Assembly (NCBI GenBank): GCA_016342385.1
Contig: JAEINM010000255.1
Span: 1-6,316 of the forward strand
DNA from: Spirochaetaceae bacterium
GTDB lineage: Bacteria; Spirochaetota; Spirochaetia; DSM-2461
Length of the DNA: 6,316 nt
Reading direction: 5' to 3'
Part shown: positions 1 through 6,240 of the stretch, piece by piece
Layout of the letters: each line of letters opens with the position of its first letter
Numbering within the stretch: position 1 is the stretch's first letter
The notes under the pieces: model-generated
Told to the model about the DNA's origin: nothing
Databases searched by the model: none
Seen by the model: only the letters and a program-made list of their open reading frames with translations
Position numbers and translations under genes: made by a program

Positions 1-14
1 AGAAAGGATAAAAT

Positions 15-2357
15 ATGTCTGAAAACAATATAGAAAAAAAAGAAACCCGATTACCCGAAGAACTGCTGATTATTCCCCTTGTGGGAAAACCTTTATTTCC
101 CGGGGTCTTCACACCCATAATGATTACAGCAAGTGATGATATGCAGATTATTGAAAATGCCATGAATACCGATATGGTTATAGGTCTTTTACTTGTTAAA
201 GATGAAAATATAGAGATTCCCGATGCCATGGATCTCCATAAGATAGGAACTGTGGCCAAAATAGTTAAAAAAATAAATCTTCCCGATGGTGGAATCAATA
301 TATTTATTTCAACTATGAAAAGATTCAAAGTGAAAAAATTTTTACAGAATGATTCACCTATATCGGCAAAAGTTGAGTACCTGGATGATAAGGAATCTGC
401 TGACCCCGATGAAATTAAAGCGATGACCAGGTCATTAATTGCGGAAATGAAAACTGTATCCGACAATAACCCTCTCTTTTCAGAAGAGATGAGACTGAAT
501 ATGGTGAATGTGGATCACCCGGGAAAAATCGCTGATTTTATCACATCTATTCTCAATATCGATAGAAACCAACAGCAGGAGATTCTGAATTTAATTGATA
601 TAAAAGAGAGAATGGAAAGAGTTCTTATTTATATAAAAAAAGAACAGGAGCTGCTCCGAATTCAAAGAAAACTTACGGCTCAGATCAATGAAAAAATAGA
701 AAAAAGCCAGAGAGATTATTTCCTGAGAGAAGAGATAAAAGCGATTAAAAAAGAACTGGGAGAACCGATTGACTCAAAGAGCAGCGAACATCTCAAATTC
801 AAAGAGAAAATTGAAGCTTTTAACTTTAAAGGTGAAGTGAAAGAACAGGTTGAACAGGAACTTGAAAAATTTGCCTTAATGGATCCCTCCTCTTCAGAAT
901 TTATTGTAACCCGGAACTATTTGGATACGATTGTGACTCTGCCATGGGGAGATGTCAAAGCCGATAAGATCGACATTCGAAAAGGCGCCAAGATTCTCGA
1001 TGAAGATCATTATGGTCTTGAGGAAGTGAAAGAGCGGATAATAGAATATCTATCTGTCAGAAAACTGAGAAATGATACTAAGGGATCAATAATCTGCCTT
1101 GTAGGACCTCCCGGGGTTGGTAAAACATCAATAGGAAAGTCTATTGCCCGGGCTCTTGATAGAAAATTCTTCCGTTTTTCTGTCGGAGGAATGAGAGATG
1201 AAGCCGAAATAAAAGGCCATAGAAGGACTTATGTCGGAGCCATGCCGGGGAAACTGATCCAGGGATTAAAAATAGTGAAAAGTAAAACTCCGGTTTTTAT
1301 GATCGATGAAATAGATAAACTGGCTTCAAGCCATCAGGGGGATCCGTCATCAGCTCTTCTTGAAGCCCTGGATCCCGAACAGAATATAGAATTCAGGGAT
1401 CACTATCTCGATCTACCTTTTGATCTATCCCACATACTTTTCATATGCACTGCTAATACACTGGATACCATTCCAAGACCATTACTAGATAGAATGGAAA
1501 TAATCCGGCTCTCCGGTTACATTGAAGATGAAAAAATAGAGATAGCCAAGCGTTATCTGATTCCGAAATCCCTAAAAAAACACGGCCTGGAATCGAAACA
1601 CATCCGATATTATAAAACGACTCTTCACGCTATAGCCGATGGATACGCCAGAGACGCGGGAATGAGATCTTTTGAAAAAGCCATAGACAGAATCCATAGA
1701 AAGATTGCCCATAAGGTAATTCTTGATAAAGAAGAGATTCCCTATGTTGTTGAGAAAAAAAATCTTGAAGAATATCTAAAAAAACCCCCTTTCAGAGAAG
1801 ATGTTTCCAAACAGATAACCAAGCCTGGAATGGCAGTAGGACTTGCGTGGACCAATTTCGGTGGCGATACCCTGATTCTCGAGGCAATAGCGATTCCCGG
1901 AAAAGGCGGACTCAAATTAACCGGCCAGATGGGAGATGTAATGAAAGAATCAGCTGATATTGCACTGTCCTATGTAAAATCAATCTGCACCCAATACGGA
2001 ATTGAGTCAGATTTTTTTGAAAAAAACTACATTCATCTCCATATTCCTGAAGGAGCGACCCCCAAAGACGGTCCTTCTGCGGGAATTACAATGGCAACCA
2101 CATTTCTGTCACTTATCACAGATAAAAAAGTAAAAAAACACCTTGCTATGACCGGAGAATTATCCTTAACGGGAAAAGTCCTTCCCATAGGCGGACTCAA
2201 AGAAAAAACCATTGCCGCCAGAAGAAGCAAAATTAACACAATAATTATTCCTCATCAGAATGAGAGAGATCTCGATGATATCCCTGAAATGGTGAAAACC
2301 GGAATTACATTTCATCCTGTTAAGACAATTGATGAGGTTTTTGAATTGATTTTTTAA
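15..2357 (+). CDS. lon: Lon (LonA) ATP-dependent serine protease, complete
   Basis: Cytoplasmic AAA+ protease that unfolds and degrades misfolded and short-lived regulatory proteins, working as a homohexamer. At 780 residues it matches the usual LonA length (E. coli 784). An N-terminal substrate-binding domain occupies about residues 13-205, opening with LPEELLIIPLVGKPLFPG, followed by a charged coiled-coil stretch at about 205-260. The AAA+ module has Walker A GPPGVGKT at 364-371 (K370), Walker B VFMIDEID at 427-434 (E432), sensor-1 N481, arginine finger R493 and sensor-2 R551. The C-terminal protease domain has S688 in PKDGPSAGI and K731 in GGLKEK. The Ser-Lys spacing of 43 residues equals that of E. 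coli S679/K722, so the enzyme should be active. The start follows AGAAAGGA (1-8) by six bases. The promoter lies outside the window, so heat-shock control cannot be judged. The stop codon overlaps a large palindrome shared with the convergent lipB side. Confidence 0.98.
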   Translation: MSENNIEKKETRLPEELLIIPLVGKPLFPGVFTPIMITASDDMQIIENAMNTDMVIGLLLVKDENIEIPDAMDLHKIGTVAKIVKKINLPDGGINIFISTMKRFKVKKFLQNDSPISAKVEYLDDKESADPDEIKAMTRSLIAEMKTVSDNNPLFSEEMRLNMVNVDHPGKIADFITSILNIDRNQQQEILNLIDIKERMERVLIYIKKEQELLRIQRKLTAQINEKIEKSQRDYFLREEIKAIKKELGEPIDSKSSEHLKFKEKIEAFNFKGEVKEQVEQELEKFALMDPSSSEFIVTRNYLDTIVTLPWGDVKADKIDIRKGAKILDEDHYGLEEVKERIIEYLSVRKLRNDTKGSIICLVGPPGVGKTSIGKSIARALDRKFFRFSVGGMRDEAEIKGHRRTYVGAMPGKLIQGLKIVKSKTPVFMIDEIDKLASSHQGDPSSALLEALDPEQNIEFRDHYLDLPFDLSHILFICTANTLDTIPRPLLDRMEIIRLSGYIEDEKIEIAKRYLIPKSLKKHGLESKHIRYYKTTLHAIADGYARDAGMRSFEKAIDRIHRKIAHKVILDKEEIPYVVEKKNLEEYLKKPPFREDVSKQITKPGMAVGLAWTNFGGDTLILEAIAIPGKGGLKLTGQMGDVMKESADIALSYVKSICTQYGIESDFFEKNYIHLHIPEGATPKDGPSAGITMATTFLSLITDKKVKKHLAMTGELSLTGKVLPIGGLKEKTIAARRSKINTIIIPHQNERDLDDIPEMVKTGITFHPVKTIDEVFELIF

Positions 2358-2397
2358 TATTTGTAGGGAACGGTCGCGACCGTCCCCTTCAAATATT
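2356..2397. repeat. 42-base GC-rich palindrome (REP/MITE-like), overlapping the lon stop codon
   Basis: Pairing each base i with base 4753-i gives 21 pairs, 19 of them Watson-Crick. The only mismatches are 2364/2389 (T-T) and 2369/2384 (A-C). The core ACGGTCGCGACCGT at 2370-2383 is a perfect 14-base palindrome, and the AT-rich outer arms AATATTTG and CAAATATT match exactly. The element is far richer in GC than its surroundings and lies between convergent genes, a typical site for repetitive extragenic palindromes. Neither strand has a T-run after the hairpin, so it is not a textbook intrinsic terminator, but it could still block read-through or protect the 3' ends of both transcripts. The palindrome itself is seen directly; the REP/MITE label is inference, because copy number cannot be seen here. 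Confidence 0.75.
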
Positions 2398-2409
2398 GGC
2401 ATTACCTCT

Positions 2410-2425
2410 TTACGATATATCGTAA
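2410..2425. repeat. 16-base perfect palindrome at the lipB stop codon
   Basis: TTACGATATATCGTAA reads the same on both strands. On the minus strand its last three bases are the lipB stop codon, and the preceding codons encode the terminal Tyr-Asp-Ile-Ser. No T-run follows on the minus strand (the next bases are AGAGG). It may be a chance product of the last codons or a weak 3'-end hairpin. Confidence 0.5.
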
Positions 2426-3051
2426 GAAAAAACATTTTTAAATGAATTGAGGACCTGTTCCATAACAACATCCATATTCATTTTCCGACCGGTTAATTTT
2501 TCCAGTGATGTTACCGCTTTATCGTGGATTCCACAGGGGACAATCCAGTCAAAATGACTTAAGTCTGGATTCACATTGAAGGCAAAGCCATGCATTGTCA
2601 CGCCATGACTGACGGCCAGTCCCACAGCTGTTATTTTAGCGTCCTTTACCCAGACACCTCTGTGTTTTATATCCCGATAGGCCTCTATGGAATAATCATC
2701 TTTCAGCAGCCTGATAAAGACTTCCTCCAGATCTGAAACAAAAGCCTTAATACCCTTTCCATAGGCTTCAAAATCCAGAATAACATAGCCCACAATCTGA
2801 CCAGGACCATGATAGGTCACTTCCCCGCCCCGGTTTGTCTTTACAAGTTCAGCTCCTACCTCTGCGGGATCGACAAGGATATTGTGGCTCTGATCCCGAC
2901 GGCCGGTTGTTAAAACCGGGGGATGTTCAACAAAAATAATCGTATCATTTATACGATTTTCCTGCCTGTCCCTCTGAGTTTTTAACTGAAGAGTTAAAGC
3001 ATCATTATAACTGAGTCGTCCGGCTTTAATCACATTGAGTTTCTTCATCAT
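2410..3051 (-). CDS. lipB: Lipoyl(octanoyl) transferase LipB
   Basis: Transfers the octanoyl group from octanoyl-acyl carrier protein to the lipoyl domains of 2-oxoacid dehydrogenases and the glycine-cleavage H protein. It is the first step of endogenous lipoate synthesis in the cytoplasm, upstream of LipA. The 213 residues are normal for the family. Visible hallmarks are EHPPVLTTGRR (42-52), the signature NRGGEVTYHGPGQIVGY (73-89), K139 in AKITAVG, MHGFAFNVN (153-161) and C173 in VPCGI. The Lys-Cys spacing of 34 equals that of E. coli K135/C169, so the thioester-forming catalytic pair is intact. The start is a double ATG (3051 and 3048); neither has a recognisable Shine-Dalgarno site, and a likely promoter lies almost on top of the start. 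Its lipA partner is not in this window. It converges on lon with 52 bases between the stop codons. Confidence 0.96.
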   Translation of the reverse strand: MMKKLNVIKAGRLSYNDALTLQLKTQRDRQENRINDTIIFVEHPPVLTTGRRDQSHNILVDPAEVGAELVKTNRGGEVTYHGPGQIVGYVILDFEAYGKGIKAFVSDLEEVFIRLLKDDYSIEAYRDIKHRGVWVKDAKITAVGLAVSHGVTMHGFAFNVNPDLSHFDWIVPCGIHDKAVTSLEKLTGRKMNMDVVMEQVLNSFKNVFSYDIS

Positions 3052-3063
3052 ACTATTATTAAG

Positions 3064-3091
3064 AATATACTGTGTGGGGAAATTATTACAA
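3064..3091 (-). promoter_or_regulatory. Probable lipB promoter giving a near-leaderless transcript
   Basis: On the minus strand TTGTAA (3091-3086; four of six consensus bases) is followed after 16 bases by TATATT (3069-3064; five of six). A transcript starting about seven bases downstream would leave only about six bases before the ATG at 3051. This agrees with the absence of a Shine-Dalgarno site before lipB. It was judged by eye, without a score. Confidence 0.4.
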
Positions 3092-3120
3092 GATGAAATG
3101 GCGTTTCCTTTCTTAAGGCT

Positions 3121-3849
3121 CTATAGGTAAATGACTTGGCTTTCAATTTTATTCGACAGAGTTATATTTCTCCATCCCGGTTTTTTTGAAAAAACCTCAA
3201 AATGAATGTTTTGATCAGAAATTTGAAAATATGTAGACGGTGTCATATAAATGTGAAGATTTTTGTGAATAAATTCCTTTTCATGGTGATAATGACCGCA
3301 GAAAACAGGGATATCTCCCTTATATTCACCTAGTACATTCTGAATCGTATCCCGATTGCGAAGGGGATATTTTCTGTCCATGAAAGGAACACCGGCAAGA
3401 ACAGGAGGATGATGCATAAAAACCACGGGCTGCCTATCGGTTTTAAGATCTCTACTGAGACTGGCTAACTGAGATGTACTTATTTTATGTCTGGAACTAT
3501 CGGTAAATATTAATCGGTACTGATCAAGATCCCTAGTATAATAAAGATCTCTTCCAATAATATTATAATTGAAAGCCTTTGCCAGAGGTTTTGTCTTGTC
3601 GTGATTTCCCGCCATAACACAATAATCCAGCCCTGTGGAATCTAGCTTTTCTTTTACTATGGGGTAGATTATCTTATCATTTTTTGTAAAACAGAGATCA
3701 CCTGACAAGACGAGTAGATCGGGAGAATATTGTACTATTTTCTCCAGGGTTCTTTCAAAATTTGAAATGACATCTATCCCGTCAATAGTTTGATCCTGTT
3801 TAAGAGTAATATGGATATCAGTAATCTGACATATCCTGAAAGATGACAT
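3121..3849 (-). CDS. Class III (CpdA-like) metallophosphoesterase
   Basis: Calcineurin-like metallophosphoesterase of 242 residues with no signal peptide or membrane segment, so probably cytoplasmic. All metal-binding motifs of the fold are present in order: DIH (D11, H13), GD (D51), GNHD (N82, H83), the HHPP block (H146) and GHYHH (H186, H188). The compact layout and the HHPP and GHxH blocks fit the class III cyclic-nucleotide phosphodiesterase subgroup (CpdA, GpdQ, Rv0805). These hydrolyse cAMP or other phosphodiesters with an Fe/Mn-type dinuclear centre. Substrate cannot be settled from sequence, as members act on cAMP, glycerophosphodiesters or nucleotides, so I give no gene symbol. The start is supported by AAAGGA (3862-3857) seven bases upstream. 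It precedes lipB by 69 bases on the same strand and follows the unknown membrane protein gene by 144 bases; no pathway link to either is evident. Confidence 0.9.
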   Translation of the reverse strand: MSSFRICQITDIHITLKQDQTIDGIDVISNFERTLEKIVQYSPDLLVLSGDLCFTKNDKIIYPIVKEKLDSTGLDYCVMAGNHDKTKPLAKAFNYNIIGRDLYYTRDLDQYRLIFTDSSRHKISTSQLASLSRDLKTDRQPVVFMHHPPVLAGVPFMDRKYPLRNRDTIQNVLGEYKGDIPVFCGHYHHEKEFIHKNLHIYMTPSTYFQISDQNIHFEVFSKKPGWRNITLSNKIESQVIYL

Positions 3850-3993
3850 AAAAAAATCCTTTATTTATTCATAATCGAACTATTTTAGCAGTTTATTTAA
3901 AAAAATATAAAAAAAATCAATTATTATGTCTAATAATATGTCTTGTCTTTACAGTCTGGAGGAAAAATAAAAAAAAATCCTGGAAACCATTTT

Positions 3994-4404
3994 TTAATCA
4001 GATGGTATATGGGAAATATTTTCCTTCATTTTTTTAAATTCTTTTTCCAGGGTAATTGTTCTCTTATTAATTTCATTAACACGGAATTCGATGGAATTGA
4101 GAATCCAGAAAGAAAAATGATTTGCCTTATTAGCATTGTGAATCAACATGATAATTTTGATGGAAACAAGAAGAATCCCTATTTCCAGTGATATATAAGA
4201 AGGAAGAAAATGGGTTGTCAGCTCCAAGGTAAAAAAAACGACAACAATAGTTAGAAATACCATATTGATAATATGTTCCTTTCTGTTTTTGGAAGATCCC
4301 CCTATACTGCCGAGCAGTTGCCGAACCCGTTCTTTCTCTTTTTTAAACTCGTCCAATTCTCTTATCAATTCGGCTTCTTTAGCCGTTAGTTCCTCATCTG
4401 CCAT
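3994..4404 (-). CDS. Unknown protein with two membrane segments and coiled-coil flanks
   Basis: I do not recognise a named family. The 136-residue product has a highly charged, probably helical coiled-coil N-terminus (about 3-31), then a short Gly/Ser linker LLGSIGGSS (30-38). Two hydrophobic segments follow at about 45-66 and 71-90, separated by a short turn containing a proline (LPSY). A basic junction (HNANKANH) leads into a second charged, probably helical tail (about 103-130). Both ends probably lie on the same side of the membrane, and the lysines next to the membrane segments suggest the cytoplasm. There is no signal peptide, lipobox or catalytic motif. It is likely real: a good Shine-Dalgarno site AGAGGG lies six bases before the ATG, a TATAAT box sits upstream, and the hydrophobic/charged pattern is coherent over the whole length. 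The competing plus-strand reading frames lack these supports. The next gene downstream is the metallophosphoesterase. Confidence 0.78.
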   Translation of the reverse strand: MADEELTAKEAELIRELDEFKKEKERVRQLLGSIGGSSKNRKEHIINMVFLTIVVVFFTLELTTHFLPSYISLEIGILLVSIKIIMLIHNANKANHFSFWILNSIEFRVNEINKRTITLEKEFKKMKENISHIPSD

Positions 4405-4435
4405 GTATACCCTCTTATTCTGTCATTACATGAAT

Positions 4436-4464
4436 ATTATATATCAAAAATATAGTCATTGGAA
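4436..4464 (-). promoter_or_regulatory. Probable promoter of the two-membrane-segment protein gene
   Basis: On the minus strand a perfect TATAAT (4441-4436) is preceded after 17 bases by TTCCAA (4464-4459), a weak -35 element matching three of six consensus bases. The predicted transcript would start near 4429, about 25 bases before the ATG, leaving room for the AGAGGG ribosome site. The weak -35 suggests an activator or low basal use. Confidence 0.45.
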
Positions 4465-4474
4465 TATACCTACA

Positions 4475-4503
4475 TTGACCTTATATATGAGAAGCATTAT
4501 ATA
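4475..4503 (+). promoter_or_regulatory. Probable promoter of the U32/TrhP gene
   Basis: TTGACC (4475-4480; five of six consensus bases) is followed after 17 bases by TATATA (4498-4503; four of six). An alternative -10, TATATT at 4500-4505, would give a 19-base spacer. Transcription would start near 4510, about 40 bases before the gene. Its -35 lies only 10 bases from the -35 of the divergent minus-strand promoter. Confidence 0.5.
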
Positions 4504-4550
4504 TTGGGTAATAGCAATGCATACAAAAAAAATAATAGAAGGTCCGGTTT

Positions 4551-5765
4551 ATGGAATTACTTGCCCCGGCAGGAAATATTGAGAAACTTAAATACGCTTA
4601 CCAATATGGTGCGGATGCCGCTTATATTGGTATAAAAAACTTTTCACTCAGAGCTAAGGCCGATAATTTCGGCAGGAATGAAGTGGAATATATTAAAAAA
4701 ATCAAGGGCGATAAAAAACTCTATTGCGCTCTTAATATCTTCTTTCACAATGAAGATATTGAGCAACTGGAAAAAGAGATCGATCAATTTGCCGACTATC
4801 CCTTCGATGCCTATATCATCAGTGATCTGGGAATATTGAAGCTGCTGAAAAGACGCTTTCCACAAAGGGAAGTTCATTTATCAACTCAGGCTAACTGTAT
4901 AAATAAAGAATCGGCAAAAATCTACAGGGATCTGGGATTCTCCCGACTGATACTGGGAAGGGAGACTTCCTTAAAAGATATTAAAGAAATAAAAGCGGCT
5001 GTTCCGGAGGTAGAACTGGAAACATTTGTGCACGGTGCCATGTGTATGGCCTACTCGGGAAGATGTTTCCTGAGCAAGATGATGACAGACCGTTCGGCCA
5101 ATCAGGGCTCATGCGCCCATTCCTGCCGCTGGAGCTATAAAGTTCTAGAGGAGAAAGAGAGACCCGGAGAATATTACCCCATTGAGGAAGGAGATAACTA
5201 CACAACGATCATGTCCTCAAAAGATCTCTGTATGATAGACTATATTCAGGAATTAAAAGATGCTGGTATAGACTCCTTAAAAATCGAGGGCCGTATGAAG
5301 TCGATCTATTATGCAGCGGTTATAACCAGAGCCTACAGAAAAATGATTGACAGCAAAAATGGAATTGACGTTCCTCAGCTGGATGGATTCCGTGAAGAGA
5401 TATTCAAAGTGAGTCACAGGGAGTTCTCAACAGGTTTTTACTTTGACAAAGAAGATATAGAAGAATCGACAACAAAAATGTATGAAAGACAATATGCTTT
5501 CCTTGGTTCCGTAGGGAAAAAGCGGGGCGATGGGAGCTGGGAAATTGATGTGAAAAACCAGATTAAACTTAATGATGAAATTGAGTTTATAGGACCGGAT
5601 CTGCTATATGTAAAATGTGAAAATCTAAAGATATTTGATGTCAATGGTGAAGAGGTCAATAAGGCTGATCATGGAAAAGAATACACCATAACAACCAGTA
5701 CCCCTCTAAAAGAAAGCTATATTATCAGGAAAAAAGCCGATACGATTCTTCCCTATGCACCATAG
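4551..5765 (+). CDS. trhP: Peptidase-U32 family tRNA U34 hydroxylation protein (TrhP, YegQ/YrrO type)
   Basis: Members of this family were first labelled peptidases, but characterised TrhP proteins make 5-hydroxyuridine at position 34 of tRNAs, a step towards cmo5U/mo5U, using prephenate-derived chemistry. The protein is 404 residues. It starts with the typical MELLAPAGNIEKLKYAYQYG, where GAD and YIG continue the TIM-barrel-like first strands. It contains STQANC (111-116) and the U32 signature at 157-175, beginning ETFVHGAMC and ending GRCFLS. Four cysteines, C165, C172, C188 and C192, match the conserved set thought to bind an iron-sulfur cluster. A small C-terminal beta-rich domain follows (about 315-400). 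The length is closest to B. subtilis YrrO (TrhP2) and somewhat shorter than E. coli YegQ; RlhA, the 23S rRNA relative, is much longer. The start is supported by AGAAGG eight bases upstream. Tandem TAG-TAA stops end it. TrhP rather than another U32 protein is likely but not certain. Confidence 0.9.
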   Translation: MELLAPAGNIEKLKYAYQYGADAAYIGIKNFSLRAKADNFGRNEVEYIKKIKGDKKLYCALNIFFHNEDIEQLEKEIDQFADYPFDAYIISDLGILKLLKRRFPQREVHLSTQANCINKESAKIYRDLGFSRLILGRETSLKDIKEIKAAVPEVELETFVHGAMCMAYSGRCFLSKMMTDRSANQGSCAHSCRWSYKVLEEKERPGEYYPIEEGDNYTTIMSSKDLCMIDYIQELKDAGIDSLKIEGRMKSIYYAAVITRAYRKMIDSKNGIDVPQLDGFREEIFKVSHREFSTGFYFDKEDIEESTTKMYERQYAFLGSVGKKRGDGSWEIDVKNQIKLNDEIEFIGPDLLYVKCENLKIFDVNGEEVNKADHGKEYTITTSTPLKESYIIRKKADTILPYAP

Positions 5766-5814
5766 TAATTTCCCAATATATAAAATATTAAATGTTTATA
5801 AATGAAAATAAAAT

Positions 5815-5844
5815 TTGACTGCACAGCCATAGGCTTCTTACACT
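5815..5844 (+). promoter_or_regulatory. Probable promoter of the RRM protein gene, with a palindromic spacer
   Basis: TTGACT (5815-5820; five of six consensus bases) is followed after 18 bases by TACACT (5839-5844; four of six). Transcription would start near 5851, about 33 bases before the ATG, and the leader would include the strong ribosome site AAGGAAGGA (5865-5873). The spacer holds the small inverted repeat AGCC-ATA-GGCT (5825-5835), which could be an operator or chance. Confidence 0.45.
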
Positions 5845-5883
5845 TAGAGACAAAGTAATCAAAAAAGGAAGGATTTTGATTTA

Positions 5884-6165
5884 ATGAGTAAGAAGCTTTA
5901 TGTGGGAAATATTAACTACAGAACTTCAGCCGAAGCGCTGGAGTCAATCTTTTCGGAGTTCGGAACTGTTGAATCAGTCAGCATGGTGAATGATAAATAC
6001 ACAGGGAAATTCCGTGGATTCTCATTTGTTAAAATGGGAAGTGAAATAGAAGCCAGATCAGCTATGGAAAACATTAACAGCCAGGAAGTCGATGGAAGAC
6101 AGTTAAAAGTCAGCCTGGCCATTGAGAAAAAACCAAGAGGGGATTTTGATTCCCCGTCAATGTAG
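5884..6165 (+). CDS. Small single-RRM RNA-binding protein
   Basis: A 93-residue protein made almost entirely of one RNA recognition motif, as in the Rbp proteins of cyanobacteria and similar genes in spirochaetes and Bacteroidetes. RNP2 is LYVGNI (5-10) and RNP1 is RGFSFVKM (44-51). The RNA-stacking aromatics Y6, F46 and F48 are in place. RNP1 has serine (S47) where glycine or alanine is usual, a mild change that should not break the fold. The C-terminal tail is short and basic-to-acidic (KKPRGDFDSPSM) and lacks the long glycine-rich tail of some cyanobacterial Rbps. The expected role is binding single-stranded RNA in the cytoplasm, perhaps as a chaperone or in mRNA control; cyanobacterial relatives respond to cold, but nothing here proves that. 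The start is fixed by AAGGAAGGA ending ten bases upstream. It sits 118 bases after trhP with its own likely promoter, and 75 bases before tRNA-Pro. Confidence 0.95.
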   Translation: MSKKLYVGNINYRTSAEALESIFSEFGTVESVSMVNDKYTGKFRGFSFVKMGSEIEARSAMENINSQEVDGRQLKVSLAIEKKPRGDFDSPSM

Positions 6166-6196
6166 AAAAGTACAATAAAAAAAATTGCGATTATTA

Positions 6197-6226
6197 TTGA
6201 AAGATAAAGGAATACTGTGATATAGT
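6197..6226 (+). promoter_or_regulatory. Probable extended -10 promoter of tRNA-Pro
   Basis: TTGAAA (6197-6202; five of six consensus bases) is followed after 18 bases by TATAGT (6221-6226; five of six), itself preceded by TGA, giving the extended -10 pattern TG-n-TATAGT. Transcription would start near 6233, about eight bases before the mature tRNA 5' end, leaving a very short leader for RNase P. This implies the tRNA is transcribed independently of the RRM gene. Confidence 0.5.
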
Positions 6227-6240
6227 TCCTCTTATTAAAA

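Noticed and set aside
3960..3993. Possible intrinsic terminator after the unknown membrane protein gene (minus strand), with a run of nine T, one A and five T.
   Set aside because: The only hairpin before the T-run is TGG-TTT-CCA, a three-pair stem, too weak to call a terminator.
3850..3993. Small RNA or riboswitch in the AT-rich gap before the metallophosphoesterase gene.
   Set aside because: The sequence is almost all A and T runs with no stable conserved-looking fold; at most it holds a weak promoter such as TAAAAT on the minus strand.
3943..4191. Plus-strand open frame opposite the unknown membrane protein.
   Set aside because: It has a low-complexity, incoherent sequence; the minus-strand gene has the ribosome site, promoter and sensible domain pattern.
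4265..4582. Plus-strand open frame running from the unknown gene into the start of trhP.
   Set aside because: It overlaps two better-supported genes, and its Ser/Leu-rich sequence is typical of an antisense reading of charged coiled-coil codons.
6138..6154. GGGGA...TCCCC hairpin near the end of the RRM gene.
   Set aside because: It lies inside the coding sequence, has only five pairs and is not followed by a T-run; it looks like a by-product of the codons.
6208..6230. Hairpin AGGA...TCCT between the RRM gene and tRNA-Pro as a terminator.
   Set aside because: The stem is short and bulged, no T-run follows, and the same bases are better explained as the extended -10 promoter of the tRNA.
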